Assembly: GCA_022820625.1 (NCBI GenBank)
Contig: JAJEFE010000147.1
Location: 97,831 to 161,830, forward strand
DNA: 64,000 bases
Source of the DNA: Gammaproteobacteria bacterium
Lineage (GTDB): Bacteria; Pseudomonadota; Gammaproteobacteria; Steroidobacterales; Rariloculaceae
Direction: 5' to 3'
Part shown: positions 8,045 through 16,336 of the stretch, piece after piece
Numbering within the stretch: position 1 is the first letter of the stretch
How the letters are laid out: each line of letters opens with the position of its first letter
Notes under the pieces: generated by a model
What the model was told of the DNA's origin: nothing
What the model saw: the letters and a program-made list of their open reading frames with translations, nothing else
Database searches by the model: none
Program-made: the position numbers and the translations under genes

Positions 8045-9072
8045 AAGCACTCGTCCTGCATGCGCCGAACACGCCGTTCGATCGGACCGACGTTCCCGAT
8101 CCCGTTGCGGGGCCGGGAGAAGCCGTCGCCAGGGTCTTTGCCTGCGGCGCCGGGCTGACGATTCAGCACTTCAAGGCCGGCCGCGTGCCGGCCGTGTTCC
8201 CGCGCATCATCGGTCACGAAATCTGCGCGGAGATCGTCGAGGCAGGCGCCGGCGTTACGTCGCTCGAAGTCGGTGACATCGTCACATCGTACTTCTATCT
8301 CAACTGCGGCCACTGCCGGATGTGCGTCGAAGACTTCCAGCCGCTCTGCGACAACTTCGGCGGTTACGTGGGCCGCGAGATCGACGGCGGTTATGCCGAG
8401 TACATCAAGCTGCCGGAGCGGAACTTCATCCGCCTGCCGGACGGGCTCGACTGGCAGGGGCAGCCCGCGCATGTGGGCGTGGCAATGGACGCGCTCGCGA
8501 CCCCTTACAAGGTGCTGCGCCACGCGAGAATCCGCGAGGGCGAAACCGTCGCCGTGTTCGGCGCGGGCGGCGGACTCGGCATCCATCAGGTCATGATGGC
8601 GCGATGGGCCGGCGCGCGGGTGATCGCGGTGGATACAAAGGCGTCAAAGTTCGAAGCGTGCCGCGACGCCGGCGCCGACGAGGTCGTCGATGCGTCTGCG
8701 GTGGAAGTCGTCGAAGCGCTCCTGGAGCTGACGGGCGGCGCGGGCGTCGACGCCGCCGTCGACTACGTGTCCGCGAAGAGCACGCTGGAAGCCGGCGCAC
8801 GTGCGCTCGGCAAGCGCGGCCGGCTGGTAACGCTCGGAGGCGCGGGCGAGGCGTTCAGCTTGAGCGCGAGGGAACTCCTCTACAAGGAGCTCGCCGTCCT
8901 GGGCAGCCGCTACGTGACGCCGATGGAGATCCGCGAAACCTACGACCTCATGGCCCGCGGCGAGGTCTGGCCGATCGTGACCGAAATCCGGCCGATGGAA
9001 GAAGCCGAGCAACTGCACGAACTCGTCGAGAACGGCGAAGTAACAGGTCGGGCGGCGCTCAGGATCGCGTAG
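8041..9072 (+). CDS. zinc-dependent alcohol dehydrogenase (MDR family)
   Basis: 343 residues. The GroES-like N-terminal half has Cys35, GHE at 58-60 for the catalytic zinc, and four cysteines (89, 92, 95, 103) for the structural zinc. The Rossmann half starts at VFGAGGGLGIH (172-182), followed by an acidic residue (VIAVDTK) that suggests NAD rather than NADP. It should oxidise an alcohol to an aldehyde or ketone. It starts in the ATGA overlap with the small ORF upstream and has no clear ribosome site of its own. Substrate unknown. Confidence 0.88.
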   Translation: MKALVLHAPNTPFDRTDVPDPVAGPGEAVARVFACGAGLTIQHFKAGRVPAVFPRIIGHEICAEIVEAGAGVTSLEVGDIVTSYFYLNCGHCRMCVEDFQPLCDNFGGYVGREIDGGYAEYIKLPERNFIRLPDGLDWQGQPAHVGVAMDALATPYKVLRHARIREGETVAVFGAGGGLGIHQVMMARWAGARVIAVDTKASKFEACRDAGADEVVDASAVEVVEALLELTGGAGVDAAVDYVSAKSTLEAGARALGKRGRLVTLGGAGEAFSLSARELLYKELAVLGSRYVTPMEIRETYDLMARGEVWPIVTEIRPMEEAEQLHELVENGEVTGRAALRIA

Positions 9073-9124
9073 ACTGTTGACGCGAATACAAGTCTTCAAG
9101 AATGCGCTACCGGGGAGGACAGCA

Positions 9125-10027
9125 ATGCCAACCAACGAATTATCCTGGTCACTCTTCCGATGTCTCGCGCGCCTCGTCCCGGCCAGCCTGCTGCTGGCGG
9201 CTCCCATGGCCGGATTGCAGGCGCAGCCCGCAGATTGGGTGGAGCCGTTCCCGGGACATCGGATCATCGGGAATCTGTACGCGGTTGGTACCGCCGGCCT
9301 GGGCGTGTTCCTGATCACATCGGACGAGGGTCATATCCTGATCAACACCGGATTGGAGGACTCCACGTCCCTTATCAGGGAGAACATCGAGTCGGTGGGC
9401 TATCGCCTGGAGGATGTGAGGATTCTCTTGACCATGCAGGCGCACTGGGACCACACGGCTGCGTTGGCGGAAATCAAGGAGATCGCCGAGGCCGAGATGT
9501 GGGCCACGGAGGGCGACGGCAGGGTGCTCGAGGACGGCGGTTTCAGCGACCCGCATTTCGGCGGCCGCGTGTCGTTCGAACCGGTGGAAGTCGACCGGAT
9601 CATCAGCGATGGCGAGATCATCGAACTGGGGGACATTCGCCTGCTGGTTCACCATCATCCGGGACATACGGAGGGCAGCTCCAGCTACTCCATGCAGGTG
9701 ACCGAAGACGGCCGCGACTACAACGTCGTGGTCGCGAACATGGGCACCATCAACGACGGCAAGCGGCTGGTGGTCGATCCCACGTACCCCGGGGTGGCGG
9801 AGGATTTTGCGAACACCTATGCAAGCCAGAAGGCCATGGATGTGGACGTCTGGGTCGCTGCCCACGGCGGCCAGTATGGGCTGCTCGACAAGTACCAGCC
9901 GGGCCAGGCATACAGTCCGGATACCTTCGTCGATCCCGAAGGGTTTCTCGCCGAGGTTGAGCGACTTGAGCAAATCTACGAGGAACACATTGCGGCAGAG
10001 CGCGCCGAAGAGGGCCGCGCGGAGTAA
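9125..10027 (+). CDS. exported subclass B3-like metallo-beta-lactamase fold protein
   Basis: 300 residues from ATG 9125, with GGGGAGGA upstream. A signal peptide ends near LQAQ. The metal site follows subclass B3 spacing: Gln105-Ala-His107-Trp-Asp109-His110, HHHPGHTEG with His181, and AAHGGQYG with His247. Class B3 enzymes normally have His at the first ligand; Gln there is known for the GOB group. It could be a true beta-lactamase or a relative that hydrolyses another periplasmic ester or lactone. Its place in a catabolic block argues for the latter. It is transcribed with the genes on both sides. Confidence 0.85.
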   Translation: MPTNELSWSLFRCLARLVPASLLLAAPMAGLQAQPADWVEPFPGHRIIGNLYAVGTAGLGVFLITSDEGHILINTGLEDSTSLIRENIESVGYRLEDVRILLTMQAHWDHTAALAEIKEIAEAEMWATEGDGRVLEDGGFSDPHFGGRVSFEPVEVDRIISDGEIIELGDIRLLVHHHPGHTEGSSSYSMQVTEDGRDYNVVVANMGTINDGKRLVVDPTYPGVAEDFANTYASQKAMDVDVWVAAHGGQYGLLDKYQPGQAYSPDTFVDPEGFLAEVERLEQIYEEHIAAERAEEGRAE

Positions 10028-10056
10028 CGCTGCGGAATGTCGGCGCGGAGTAACGC
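10017..10056. repeat. direct repeat duplicating a gene end
   Basis: GCGCGGAGTAACGC occurs at 10017-10030 and again at 10043-10056, with similar flanks (CGGAATG and CTGGAATG). The first copy contains the stop codon of the metallo-beta-lactamase fold gene. Confidence 0.65.
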
Positions 10057-10128
10057 CCTGGAATGGCGCCGGGCGAACTCGGCACCCTTTGCGCTGAAGC
10101 CACGATAACGAAAAAACTGGAGGGGAAC

Positions 10129-11163
10129 ATGCCGAGACTGGCCCTGTATTGCTTCGCGATCGTCCTGATCGCCCCTGTCAACGCATCGGCGCATCACTCC
10201 CGCGCGTACTTCTACGATACCAACCGCGTGATCGAGGCCGAGGGCGTCATCACCCGAATTCTCTGGCGGAATCCGCACACGCGCTTCTGGCTGCAGGATG
10301 ACAACGGCGAGGAGTGGGAGCTTGAAAGTACGCCGCCGGCGACACTGCTCCGCCACGGGTTGGGACCGGAGGCACTGGCCGAGGGCACCCGGGTCCGCGT
10401 CGCCGGTCCGGCCGCGCGTTTCGAGGCCCACGCGATGGAGGTCCACAATGTCCTGCTTCCGGATGGCCGGGAGCTGCTTATACAGACCGTGGCGCGACCG
10501 CGCTGGACGGAGGACGCGCCGATTCTGCAACCCAGCGAATTTGCGGAGGCCGATGTAGCGGCGGCCGAAGCGTCGGCGAACGGCATTTTCCGCGTTTGGA
10601 GCCGTGAATACGGCCAAACATTCAGCCTGCGCCCCGATAACGACTACCCGTTGACGGAAGCCGCGCTGGCCGCGAGAGAGGCCTACGATCCGGTGGCGGA
10701 CAATCCGATTCCCGGCTGCACCGCCAAGGGCATGCCGATGATCATGTCCAATCCGCTGCCCTTTGAATTCGTCGACGAAGGTGACGAGATTCACCTGAAG
10801 ATCGAGGAGTATGACCTGGTGCGCATCATCCACTTGGATACGGGCGCGGACACGGACACGGGCGCCGACGTGGGCGCGGCGAGCCCGTCGATCCTGGGGC
10901 ACTCCGTCGGGCGCTGGGAGGATGGCGACCTGGTCGTGACCACGACGCAGATCAACTTCATGCACTATGGTTCAAGTATCGCCTTGAGCGCGGACGCGCA
11001 CGTCCTTGAGCGTTTTGAATTGAGTGGCGTCGAGCGGCGGCTCGACTACACGTTGACCGTCACGGATCCGGAGACGTTTACCGAGCCGCTGACCGCGCGC
11101 AGGCACTGGGTGTGGATGCCCGGGGAAACGGTCAAGGACTGGTCCTGCGTGGAGTCTCCCTAG
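10129..11163 (+). CDS. fusion of DUF6152-like domain and GRWEGDxLVVD-type domain, exported
   Basis: 344 residues from ATG 10129, with GGAGGGG upstream. The signal peptide ends NASA, so cleavage after Ala21 leaves His22-His23. Residues 22-110 follow the DUF6152 layout: ILWRNPHTRF (His50), LLRHGLGPEAL and DGRELL. The NPH His lies at the same distance from the first His as in the gene at 3851. The C-terminal half carries GHSVGRWEDGDLVV, HVLERFEL and ETFTEPLT, the block seen in the genes at 2826 and 4354. So this single protein joins what are two adjacent genes at 2826-4261. An acidic Thr/Asp repeat (DTGADTDTGAD) interrupts the second half. Confidence 0.8.
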   Translation: MPRLALYCFAIVLIAPVNASAHHSRAYFYDTNRVIEAEGVITRILWRNPHTRFWLQDDNGEEWELESTPPATLLRHGLGPEALAEGTRVRVAGPAARFEAHAMEVHNVLLPDGRELLIQTVARPRWTEDAPILQPSEFAEADVAAAEASANGIFRVWSREYGQTFSLRPDNDYPLTEAALAAREAYDPVADNPIPGCTAKGMPMIMSNPLPFEFVDEGDEIHLKIEEYDLVRIIHLDTGADTDTGADVGAASPSILGHSVGRWEDGDLVVTTTQINFMHYGSSIALSADAHVLERFELSGVERRLDYTLTVTDPETFTEPLTARRHWVWMPGETVKDWSCVESP

Positions 11164-11250
11164 AAGCAGTCGCGGAAGTCCGGTCGCCTGTTTCGCGACA
11201 CTGAGTGGCCGCACTGAAACGGCGGCAGCGCACAACACGGAGTAGCCAGC

Positions 11251-12153
11251 ATGAAGACGGACCATATTGCAGTGACAATCGCAGCAATGCTTGCCGCGTT
11301 CGCGGCGTACGGGCAGTCGGGAGGGGCGCCGGAACTGCCCGAAGGGGCCACGGTCACGGCCGACGTCCCGTTCGCGAACGTTGACAGACACGAACTCGCG
11401 CTCGATCTCTACATGCCGGCCGCTGTCGAGCACCCACCGCTGCTCGTGTGGGTGCACGGCGGCGCGTGGCGCGCGGGTAGCAGAAAATCGGTATCGACGC
11501 TTGCATTCGTCGAGGCGGGTTATGCGCTGGCCAGCGTCAGCTACAGGCTTTCCGGCGTGGCGCCGTTTCCCGCCCAGAGCCACGACATCAAGGGGGCGAT
11601 TCGTTTCCTGCGTGCCCACGCCGCCGATTACGGCTATGACGCGTCGCGAATCGGGATTCTCGGTTCATCGGCGGGCGCGCATCTCGCCGCACTCGTGGGC
11701 GTAACCAACGGGAACGCCGAGCTTGAGGGCAACGTCGGCGGCAACCTGGAGCAGTCTTCGGACGTCCACGCAATCGTCGCCTACTACCCGGCGACGAATC
11801 TGGTCAGCATTCTCGATCAGTCGACACCGTTCGGGCTGAACGTGCGCGTGCCGGCGCTGGAGGCGCTGCTCGGTGGTGCGATGGATGAGAAATCCGAGCT
11901 TGCGCGCCTTGCAAGCCCCGTGTTCCACGTCGATGCCGACGATCCGCCGTTGTTCCTGCTGCACGGCGACCAGGACCCGCAGATGCCGATCAACCAGTCC
12001 CACGAACTGCACGGCGTGTACAAGCAGCATGGCCTGGCCGCAGCATTCGAGGTGGTTCACAGTTCGCCTCATGGCGGCCCGGCCTTCTACGACGCCGACC
12101 GCAACGCCATGGTCGGATCGTTTCTGGATGCGCATCTGCGCGGCGGTCACTGA
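11251..12153 (+). CDS. exported esterase of the HSL / BD-FAE type
   Basis: 300 residues from ATG 11251. A signal peptide (VTIAAMLAAFAAYGQ) precedes an alpha/beta hydrolase domain. HGGAW (69-73) forms the oxyanion hole, GSSAG places the nucleophile at Ser140, HGDQDPQMP carries the acid, and SSPHGG carries the His. These match the hormone-sensitive-lipase and feruloyl-esterase-like group that acts on short acyl esters. The chain is complete. It sits between the fusion protein gene and the second cytochrome-propeller gene, on the same strand. Confidence 0.87.
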   Translation: MKTDHIAVTIAAMLAAFAAYGQSGGAPELPEGATVTADVPFANVDRHELALDLYMPAAVEHPPLLVWVHGGAWRAGSRKSVSTLAFVEAGYALASVSYRLSGVAPFPAQSHDIKGAIRFLRAHAADYGYDASRIGILGSSAGAHLAALVGVTNGNAELEGNVGGNLEQSSDVHAIVAYYPATNLVSILDQSTPFGLNVRVPALEALLGGAMDEKSELARLASPVFHVDADDPPLFLLHGDQDPQMPINQSHELHGVYKQHGLAAAFEVVHSSPHGGPAFYDADRNAMVGSFLDAHLRGGH

Positions 12154-12361
12154 CGCCCGGATCATGGGTCGTCTCCGAGAAGATTCGCCGAACAGCGGCG
12201 CTGGGGCCGACAGGAAGAATCTGCAGGCGCTCCCAGGCAGGCACTCCCACCAGGGCTCGCGTGAAAATCCCGTAACCGGGGGACCCGGATCGCCTGCGCT
12301 ATACTTTCCCGTCCAGCCGCATCCACAGCGGCCACCGAACATTGACGCGGAGAAAACCGGT

Positions 12362-14101
12362 ATGAAACGCAGCCATTTGTCGGGACTGGTCATCGGCCTG
12401 TTGTTGAGCGTGACCGCATCGGCGCAGGATTCCGTGGAGGCGCTCGTGGAACGGGGCGCAGAGCTATTCCACGCCGACATCGGTTGCTGGGTCTGCCACG
12501 GCGAGACGGCCGAGGGCCTGGTGGGGCCCACGTTGCACTTCGGACCTGAGCCGGTGGATATCTTCGATCAGCTCGAGAACAACCCGATGATGGGCGTGAT
12601 CGTTGCGGAAATGGATCCCAGCGACACCGATCTTGAGGCGATCGCCATGTACATTCGCACCCTGGCGGACCTGCCGCCGGACATCGGCCTGGTGCAGGGC
12701 TGGCGGGACGCGCTGGCGGCGGTGCGGGCGAATCAGGGCGAGGAGCAGGAGTTTGCGAAGACGCCGCGGGACCTGCAGGTGGAGGCGGTGGAGACCTTCG
12801 TCTCGGTGCAGGAGACCTGGACGCGGCGCTCCATCGAAGGCAGCGTCTGGAGCGAATACCCGTCGCGGATCGTGGCGACCTGGGACCCCGGCGAGCCCAA
12901 GTTCACGCCCGAGCCCGGCAAGACGTATTTCTACGAGAATGTGGGCACCACCAGTTCGCCGTCCGTGCTGTTCGACGGCTACGCGCCCCCGCCAAGCAAC
13001 CAGCTGGTGGTGGGCGACGCCCAGACCATGGAGATCATCGCCACCCACATGATCCCCGAGCGTCTCCGCGCCGTGGTGCATACCTCGGCCATGTCGCCGG
13101 ACGGCAAGTACGCCTACATGGTCGGTCCCCGCGAGCCCACCGCCGACGGCACGCCGGACCCGGCCGGCGCCTGGACCATGCTCAAGCTCGACGCCATCAC
13201 CCTGCAGCCGGTGGCGCAGGTCACCATCGGCGCGCGGCTCCACCACGGCCAGGTCTTCAGGGACAAGGTGCTCTTCGACGTCTTTGTGCGCGACCCCGAC
13301 GGGCTGGGGCTGTTCCTGTACGACCCCGAGACCGACGAGATCTTGGGCGGCGTCAGGGACGTCGACATGGGCGGCTTCATCTACACGGTGTGGACCGACA
13401 AGGACTACGAGTACATCTACGCGCTCATGGAGCCCGCCGGCTACGCGCCGGGACGCAGTACGGGCATGCGGGGGGTGACGATGATGTACCAGGGCACGCT
13501 GCTGGCCATGCGCCCGTTCTGGGTCGCCACCATCGACCCCGACACCTGGGAAGTGGTCGCCGAATATCCCATCCCCGGCTATCGCCCCAACTGGGCCGTC
13601 ATCGACAACGCCAAGGAGTACATCTATCCGATCATGAGCAGTTCCGTGGCCGCCAAGGTGGACATCAGGACCGGCGAGATCATCTGGACCAACGGAACCG
13701 GCATCGGGCCCTACGGCGCCGCACTCAACGCGGAAGAGACCGAGCTCTGGGTCGCCGACAAGGGCGAGGCGGCGCATCACCTGGGCCGTACCATCACCAT
13801 CATCGACACCCAGACCGGCCACGCCACCGAGACGCTCTACAGCGCCTACAAGCTGGACCACGTCCTGCTCTCGCCCAACGGCAAGGAGATGTGGGCGACC
13901 AGTAACGGCGAGGGCCGGATCTACGTCTACGATGTCGACACCAAGGAACTGATCCGCAAGATCGAGATGCCCGGCAACGGCGACGCCCACGGGCTCATCT
14001 GGGTGCACTACGATGAGAACGGGGAGTCCCGTACCGTGCGCGACCAGGGCAATTTCCACGCCGGTATCAATCCCTTCGAGGGGGTTATACTCGATTACTA
14101 G
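12362..14101 (+). CDS. exported cytochrome c / beta-propeller fusion protein, copy 2
   Basis: 579 residues from ATG 12362; the frame is open much further upstream, but the signal peptide (GLVIGLLLSVTASAQ) starts here. CWVCH at residues 42-46 binds haem c. The propeller shares long identical stretches with copy 1, such as ETWTRR, EPGKTYFYENVGTTSSPSV and GHATETLY, and ends in VRDQGNFHAGINP. The proteins are clearly paralogues, perhaps three-quarters identical by eye. This copy lies directly upstream of the SCO and CcdA-like genes, so maturation or electron transfer may be shared. Function not identified. Confidence 0.85.
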   Translation: MKRSHLSGLVIGLLLSVTASAQDSVEALVERGAELFHADIGCWVCHGETAEGLVGPTLHFGPEPVDIFDQLENNPMMGVIVAEMDPSDTDLEAIAMYIRTLADLPPDIGLVQGWRDALAAVRANQGEEQEFAKTPRDLQVEAVETFVSVQETWTRRSIEGSVWSEYPSRIVATWDPGEPKFTPEPGKTYFYENVGTTSSPSVLFDGYAPPPSNQLVVGDAQTMEIIATHMIPERLRAVVHTSAMSPDGKYAYMVGPREPTADGTPDPAGAWTMLKLDAITLQPVAQVTIGARLHHGQVFRDKVLFDVFVRDPDGLGLFLYDPETDEILGGVRDVDMGGFIYTVWTDKDYEYIYALMEPAGYAPGRSTGMRGVTMMYQGTLLAMRPFWVATIDPDTWEVVAEYPIPGYRPNWAVIDNAKEYIYPIMSSSVAAKVDIRTGEIIWTNGTGIGPYGAALNAEETELWVADKGEAAHHLGRTITIIDTQTGHATETLYSAYKLDHVLLSPNGKEMWATSNGEGRIYVYDVDTKELIRKIEMPGNGDAHGLIWVHYDENGESRTVRDQGNFHAGINPFEGVILDY

Positions 14102-14103
14102 GC

Positions 14104-14167
14104 GGCCGGGCGAAGAGCAGGCCAGGTGTGGAACCGGCCGGGCGAGGAAGCGGTCAGGTGCGGAACG
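14104..14167. repeat. 32-bp imperfect tandem duplication
   Basis: Units at 14104-14135 and 14136-14167 match at about 25 of 32 positions (both start GGCCGGGCGA and carry CAGGTG.GGAAC). The pair lies just after the stop codon of the second cytochrome-propeller gene. Confidence 0.65.
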
Positions 14168-14246
14168 GGTCGCGCACGGCGGTGTCCAATCCCTTGATTT
14201 GTCCGGATAAGGGCCTGGACATGGGTTGAGCCTGCGAGGAAGCCAC

Positions 14247-14948
14247 ATGGAACGGATAAACGCGATTATGCGGGCGATACCGCTCCCGGTGTTTGTGTTG
14301 GCCTGGGTGGGCGTCTGGATCTGGACGTTTGTTCTCGTGGCCCGCGTGGCCGATGCGCAGCATGGCGAGGCCGGCGCCCCTCCGGAGGCCGGCATCGCCC
14401 CGAGGGTCACCGTCCAGGGCAGCGATGACGCCTCCGAACACGTCCACGAACACGCCATGAGTTCCGAGCCGACGCTCGGCAACCCGCTTGAGGACATCGT
14501 CGTGGACTTCGAGCTGGTGGACCGCGACGGCCGGACCGTCACGGCAGCGGACTTCCGCGGCAGCCACGTGCTCCTCGGGTTCGGCTTCACCCACTGCCCC
14601 GACGTGTGCCCGCTGATGGTGCTGAACATGGGCGAGGCGGTCCGGGACACCGACGCCGTGGGCATCTTCATCAGCGTCGACACCGAACGCGACTCCCCCG
14701 AGATCACCGACCGGTACGCCTCGCGCTTCGGCGAGCGCATGGTCGGGCTGAGCGGCAACGTCTCCCAGATCAATGCCGCCGCCAATAATTTCAGGGTAAG
14801 CTATGTGGTCACCAAGTCGCACAACAACTACACCGTGCAGCATTCCGCCAACGTGTTCCTGATCGACCCCGACGGCCAAGTGGTCGACGTCTTCAATTTC
14901 TCCACGCCGGGCGAAGAACTGACGGCGGCCATCAGCCAGGGAAGCTAG
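14247..14948 (+). CDS. SCO1/SenC-type copper chaperone
   Basis: 233 residues from ATG 14247, with GAGGA 7 bases upstream. One N-terminal membrane segment (about 10-32) anchors a periplasmic thioredoxin-like domain. CPDVCP (Cys117, Cys121) and the distant His199 in YTVQHSANVF are the classical SCO copper ligands. Such proteins deliver copper to, or reduce cysteines in, copper oxidases. A His-rich stretch EHVHEH (64-69) may add metal binding. No cytochrome oxidase gene is nearby; the partners here are the cytochrome-propeller, CcdA-like and propeller genes. Confidence 0.9.
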   Translation: MERINAIMRAIPLPVFVLAWVGVWIWTFVLVARVADAQHGEAGAPPEAGIAPRVTVQGSDDASEHVHEHAMSSEPTLGNPLEDIVVDFELVDRDGRTVTAADFRGSHVLLGFGFTHCPDVCPLMVLNMGEAVRDTDAVGIFISVDTERDSPEITDRYASRFGERMVGLSGNVSQINAAANNFRVSYVVTKSHNNYTVQHSANVFLIDPDGQVVDVFNFSTPGEELTAAISQGS

Positions 14949-14960
14949 ACGCGATCCGCC

Positions 14961-16334
14961 ATGACCACGACCACCGCAACCCGCCGCGTAAACCCCGTCC
15001 AGCTCGGCGCGCTCCTGTTCGTGGCGTTCGCCATCGCCCTGACGTGGCTCGTGTTCCCTTACTTCGTGCAGGGACAACAGCTACTGCGAGGCGTCGGCGA
15101 CCAGGCGCGCCTGATGAAGGCCGGCACCGTATCCCAGTACCTCACCCGGGAACTCATCCGCACACCGGACCTGGAGATCACGGCCACCTTCGCGACGGAC
15201 GAGTATTTCCAGTACGTGGACCGCGCCGCCATCATCGCCAACCTGCGCCCGGACCGGAACCTGATCTTCTTCGTCGCCGAAACCATCCACCGCGGCGACC
15301 TCATCGACCAGGTGCCCACCGCGACGCTGCGGGTCGGCGAGCAGGAGTACCTGCCCGAGATCTCCGACGGGCCGAGCATCGCCGAGCACCACCGGCTGAG
15401 CGTCTACAGCTTCCCCAAGCGGGACGCCGCGGGCAACGAGATCCTCAATCAGGCAGACGCCGACCGGCTGCGCCTCTACGTCTCCAATCCCTATCTGGGC
15501 AGCGAGCGCGACCTGACCTTCGTCGGCATCTGGGAAGCGCCCTACAGCCTGCCGGAAGAGCTCAAGTCCCGGGCGGACATCACCCCCGTGGCCGTCCTCG
15601 CCCTGGGGGCAGGGCTGCTGTCGTCGGTACTGACCCCGTGCCTGCTGCAACTGGTGGTGGTCTTCGGCGGCGTCATCGCCGGTTTCTCCACCGTGCCGGG
15701 CGCCACCGCGGGCGGCGCGGCGCAACTGACGCCCGTGATCCGGCGCAAGATCATGCAACTCGCCTTCGCCTTCGTGCTCGGGTTCCTCAGCCTCTACGCA
15801 CTGGCGGGCGCCTTCATCGGGGCCGTGGGCCACCAGGCCCAGCTCGCCTTCTCCGAATACAGCCGCATGGTGGCCGTCATCTCGGGGTTGCTCGTCATCC
15901 TCCTGGGCCTCTGGGTGGGCTTCCGCGGCACCCGCGACTTCGCCTGCCGCATTCCGGACCGCCAGGCCATGAACTCCCTGTCCCTGCGCGACCGGGCCGG
16001 CGCCCTGCTGACCTCCGCCGGCTACGCCCTGGGATGCACCGCCTGCTTCGGCGGCGCCATCGTCGCCACGCTCGTGGTCTACGTGGGCGCCATCGGCAGC
16101 CCCTACATCGGCGCCGCCATCATGATGATCTTCGGCATCGGCGTGGCGATCCCGTTCCTGCTCTCGGCCTGGTACATCTCCAAGGTGGACAGCATCCTCA
16201 CCTTCCTCGCCGGCAACGCCCGGCCGCTGAGCCTGGCCAGCATGGCCATCATCATCATCTTCGGCCTGATCCTCGTCACCGACAACTTCCACACCGTCAG
16301 CGACCTCATCTACCCGTACCTGGGACTGAGTTAG
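14961..16334 (+). CDS. CcdA/DsbD-type transmembrane protein with periplasmic N-domain
   Basis: 457 residues. An N-terminal membrane segment (15-33) is followed by an extracytoplasmic domain (about 35-200) and then six to eight hydrophobic helices. SSVLTPC (Cys227) matches the first conserved Cys of the DsbD membrane domain; GCTACFGG (Cys359, Cys362) stands at the second. It should carry reducing equivalents from the cytoplasm across the membrane, to keep the SCO protein or cytochrome cysteines reduced. It starts 12 bases after the SCO gene and ends 2 bases before the propeller gene. Confidence 0.85.
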   Translation: MTTTTATRRVNPVQLGALLFVAFAIALTWLVFPYFVQGQQLLRGVGDQARLMKAGTVSQYLTRELIRTPDLEITATFATDEYFQYVDRAAIIANLRPDRNLIFFVAETIHRGDLIDQVPTATLRVGEQEYLPEISDGPSIAEHHRLSVYSFPKRDAAGNEILNQADADRLRLYVSNPYLGSERDLTFVGIWEAPYSLPEELKSRADITPVAVLALGAGLLSSVLTPCLLQLVVVFGGVIAGFSTVPGATAGGAAQLTPVIRRKIMQLAFAFVLGFLSLYALAGAFIGAVGHQAQLAFSEYSRMVAVISGLLVILLGLWVGFRGTRDFACRIPDRQAMNSLSLRDRAGALLTSAGYALGCTACFGGAIVATLVVYVGAIGSPYIGAAIMMIFGIGVAIPFLLSAWYISKVDSILTFLAGNARPLSLASMAIIIIFGLILVTDNFHTVSDLIYPYLGLS

Positions 16335-16336
16335 CG

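Noticed and set aside
12464-14785. 773-codon open frame on the minus strand opposite the second cytochrome-propeller gene
   Set aside because: It mirrors a gene with signal peptide and CXXCH on the plus strand; its product is His/Val/Gly/Arg-rich without domain sense, typical of antisense frames in high-GC DNA.
15044-16336. Long upstream extension of the propeller frame through the CcdA-like gene
   Set aside because: The extension is a Pro/Arg/His-rich frame-shifted reading of the membrane protein gene; the real start with a leader peptide is at 16337.
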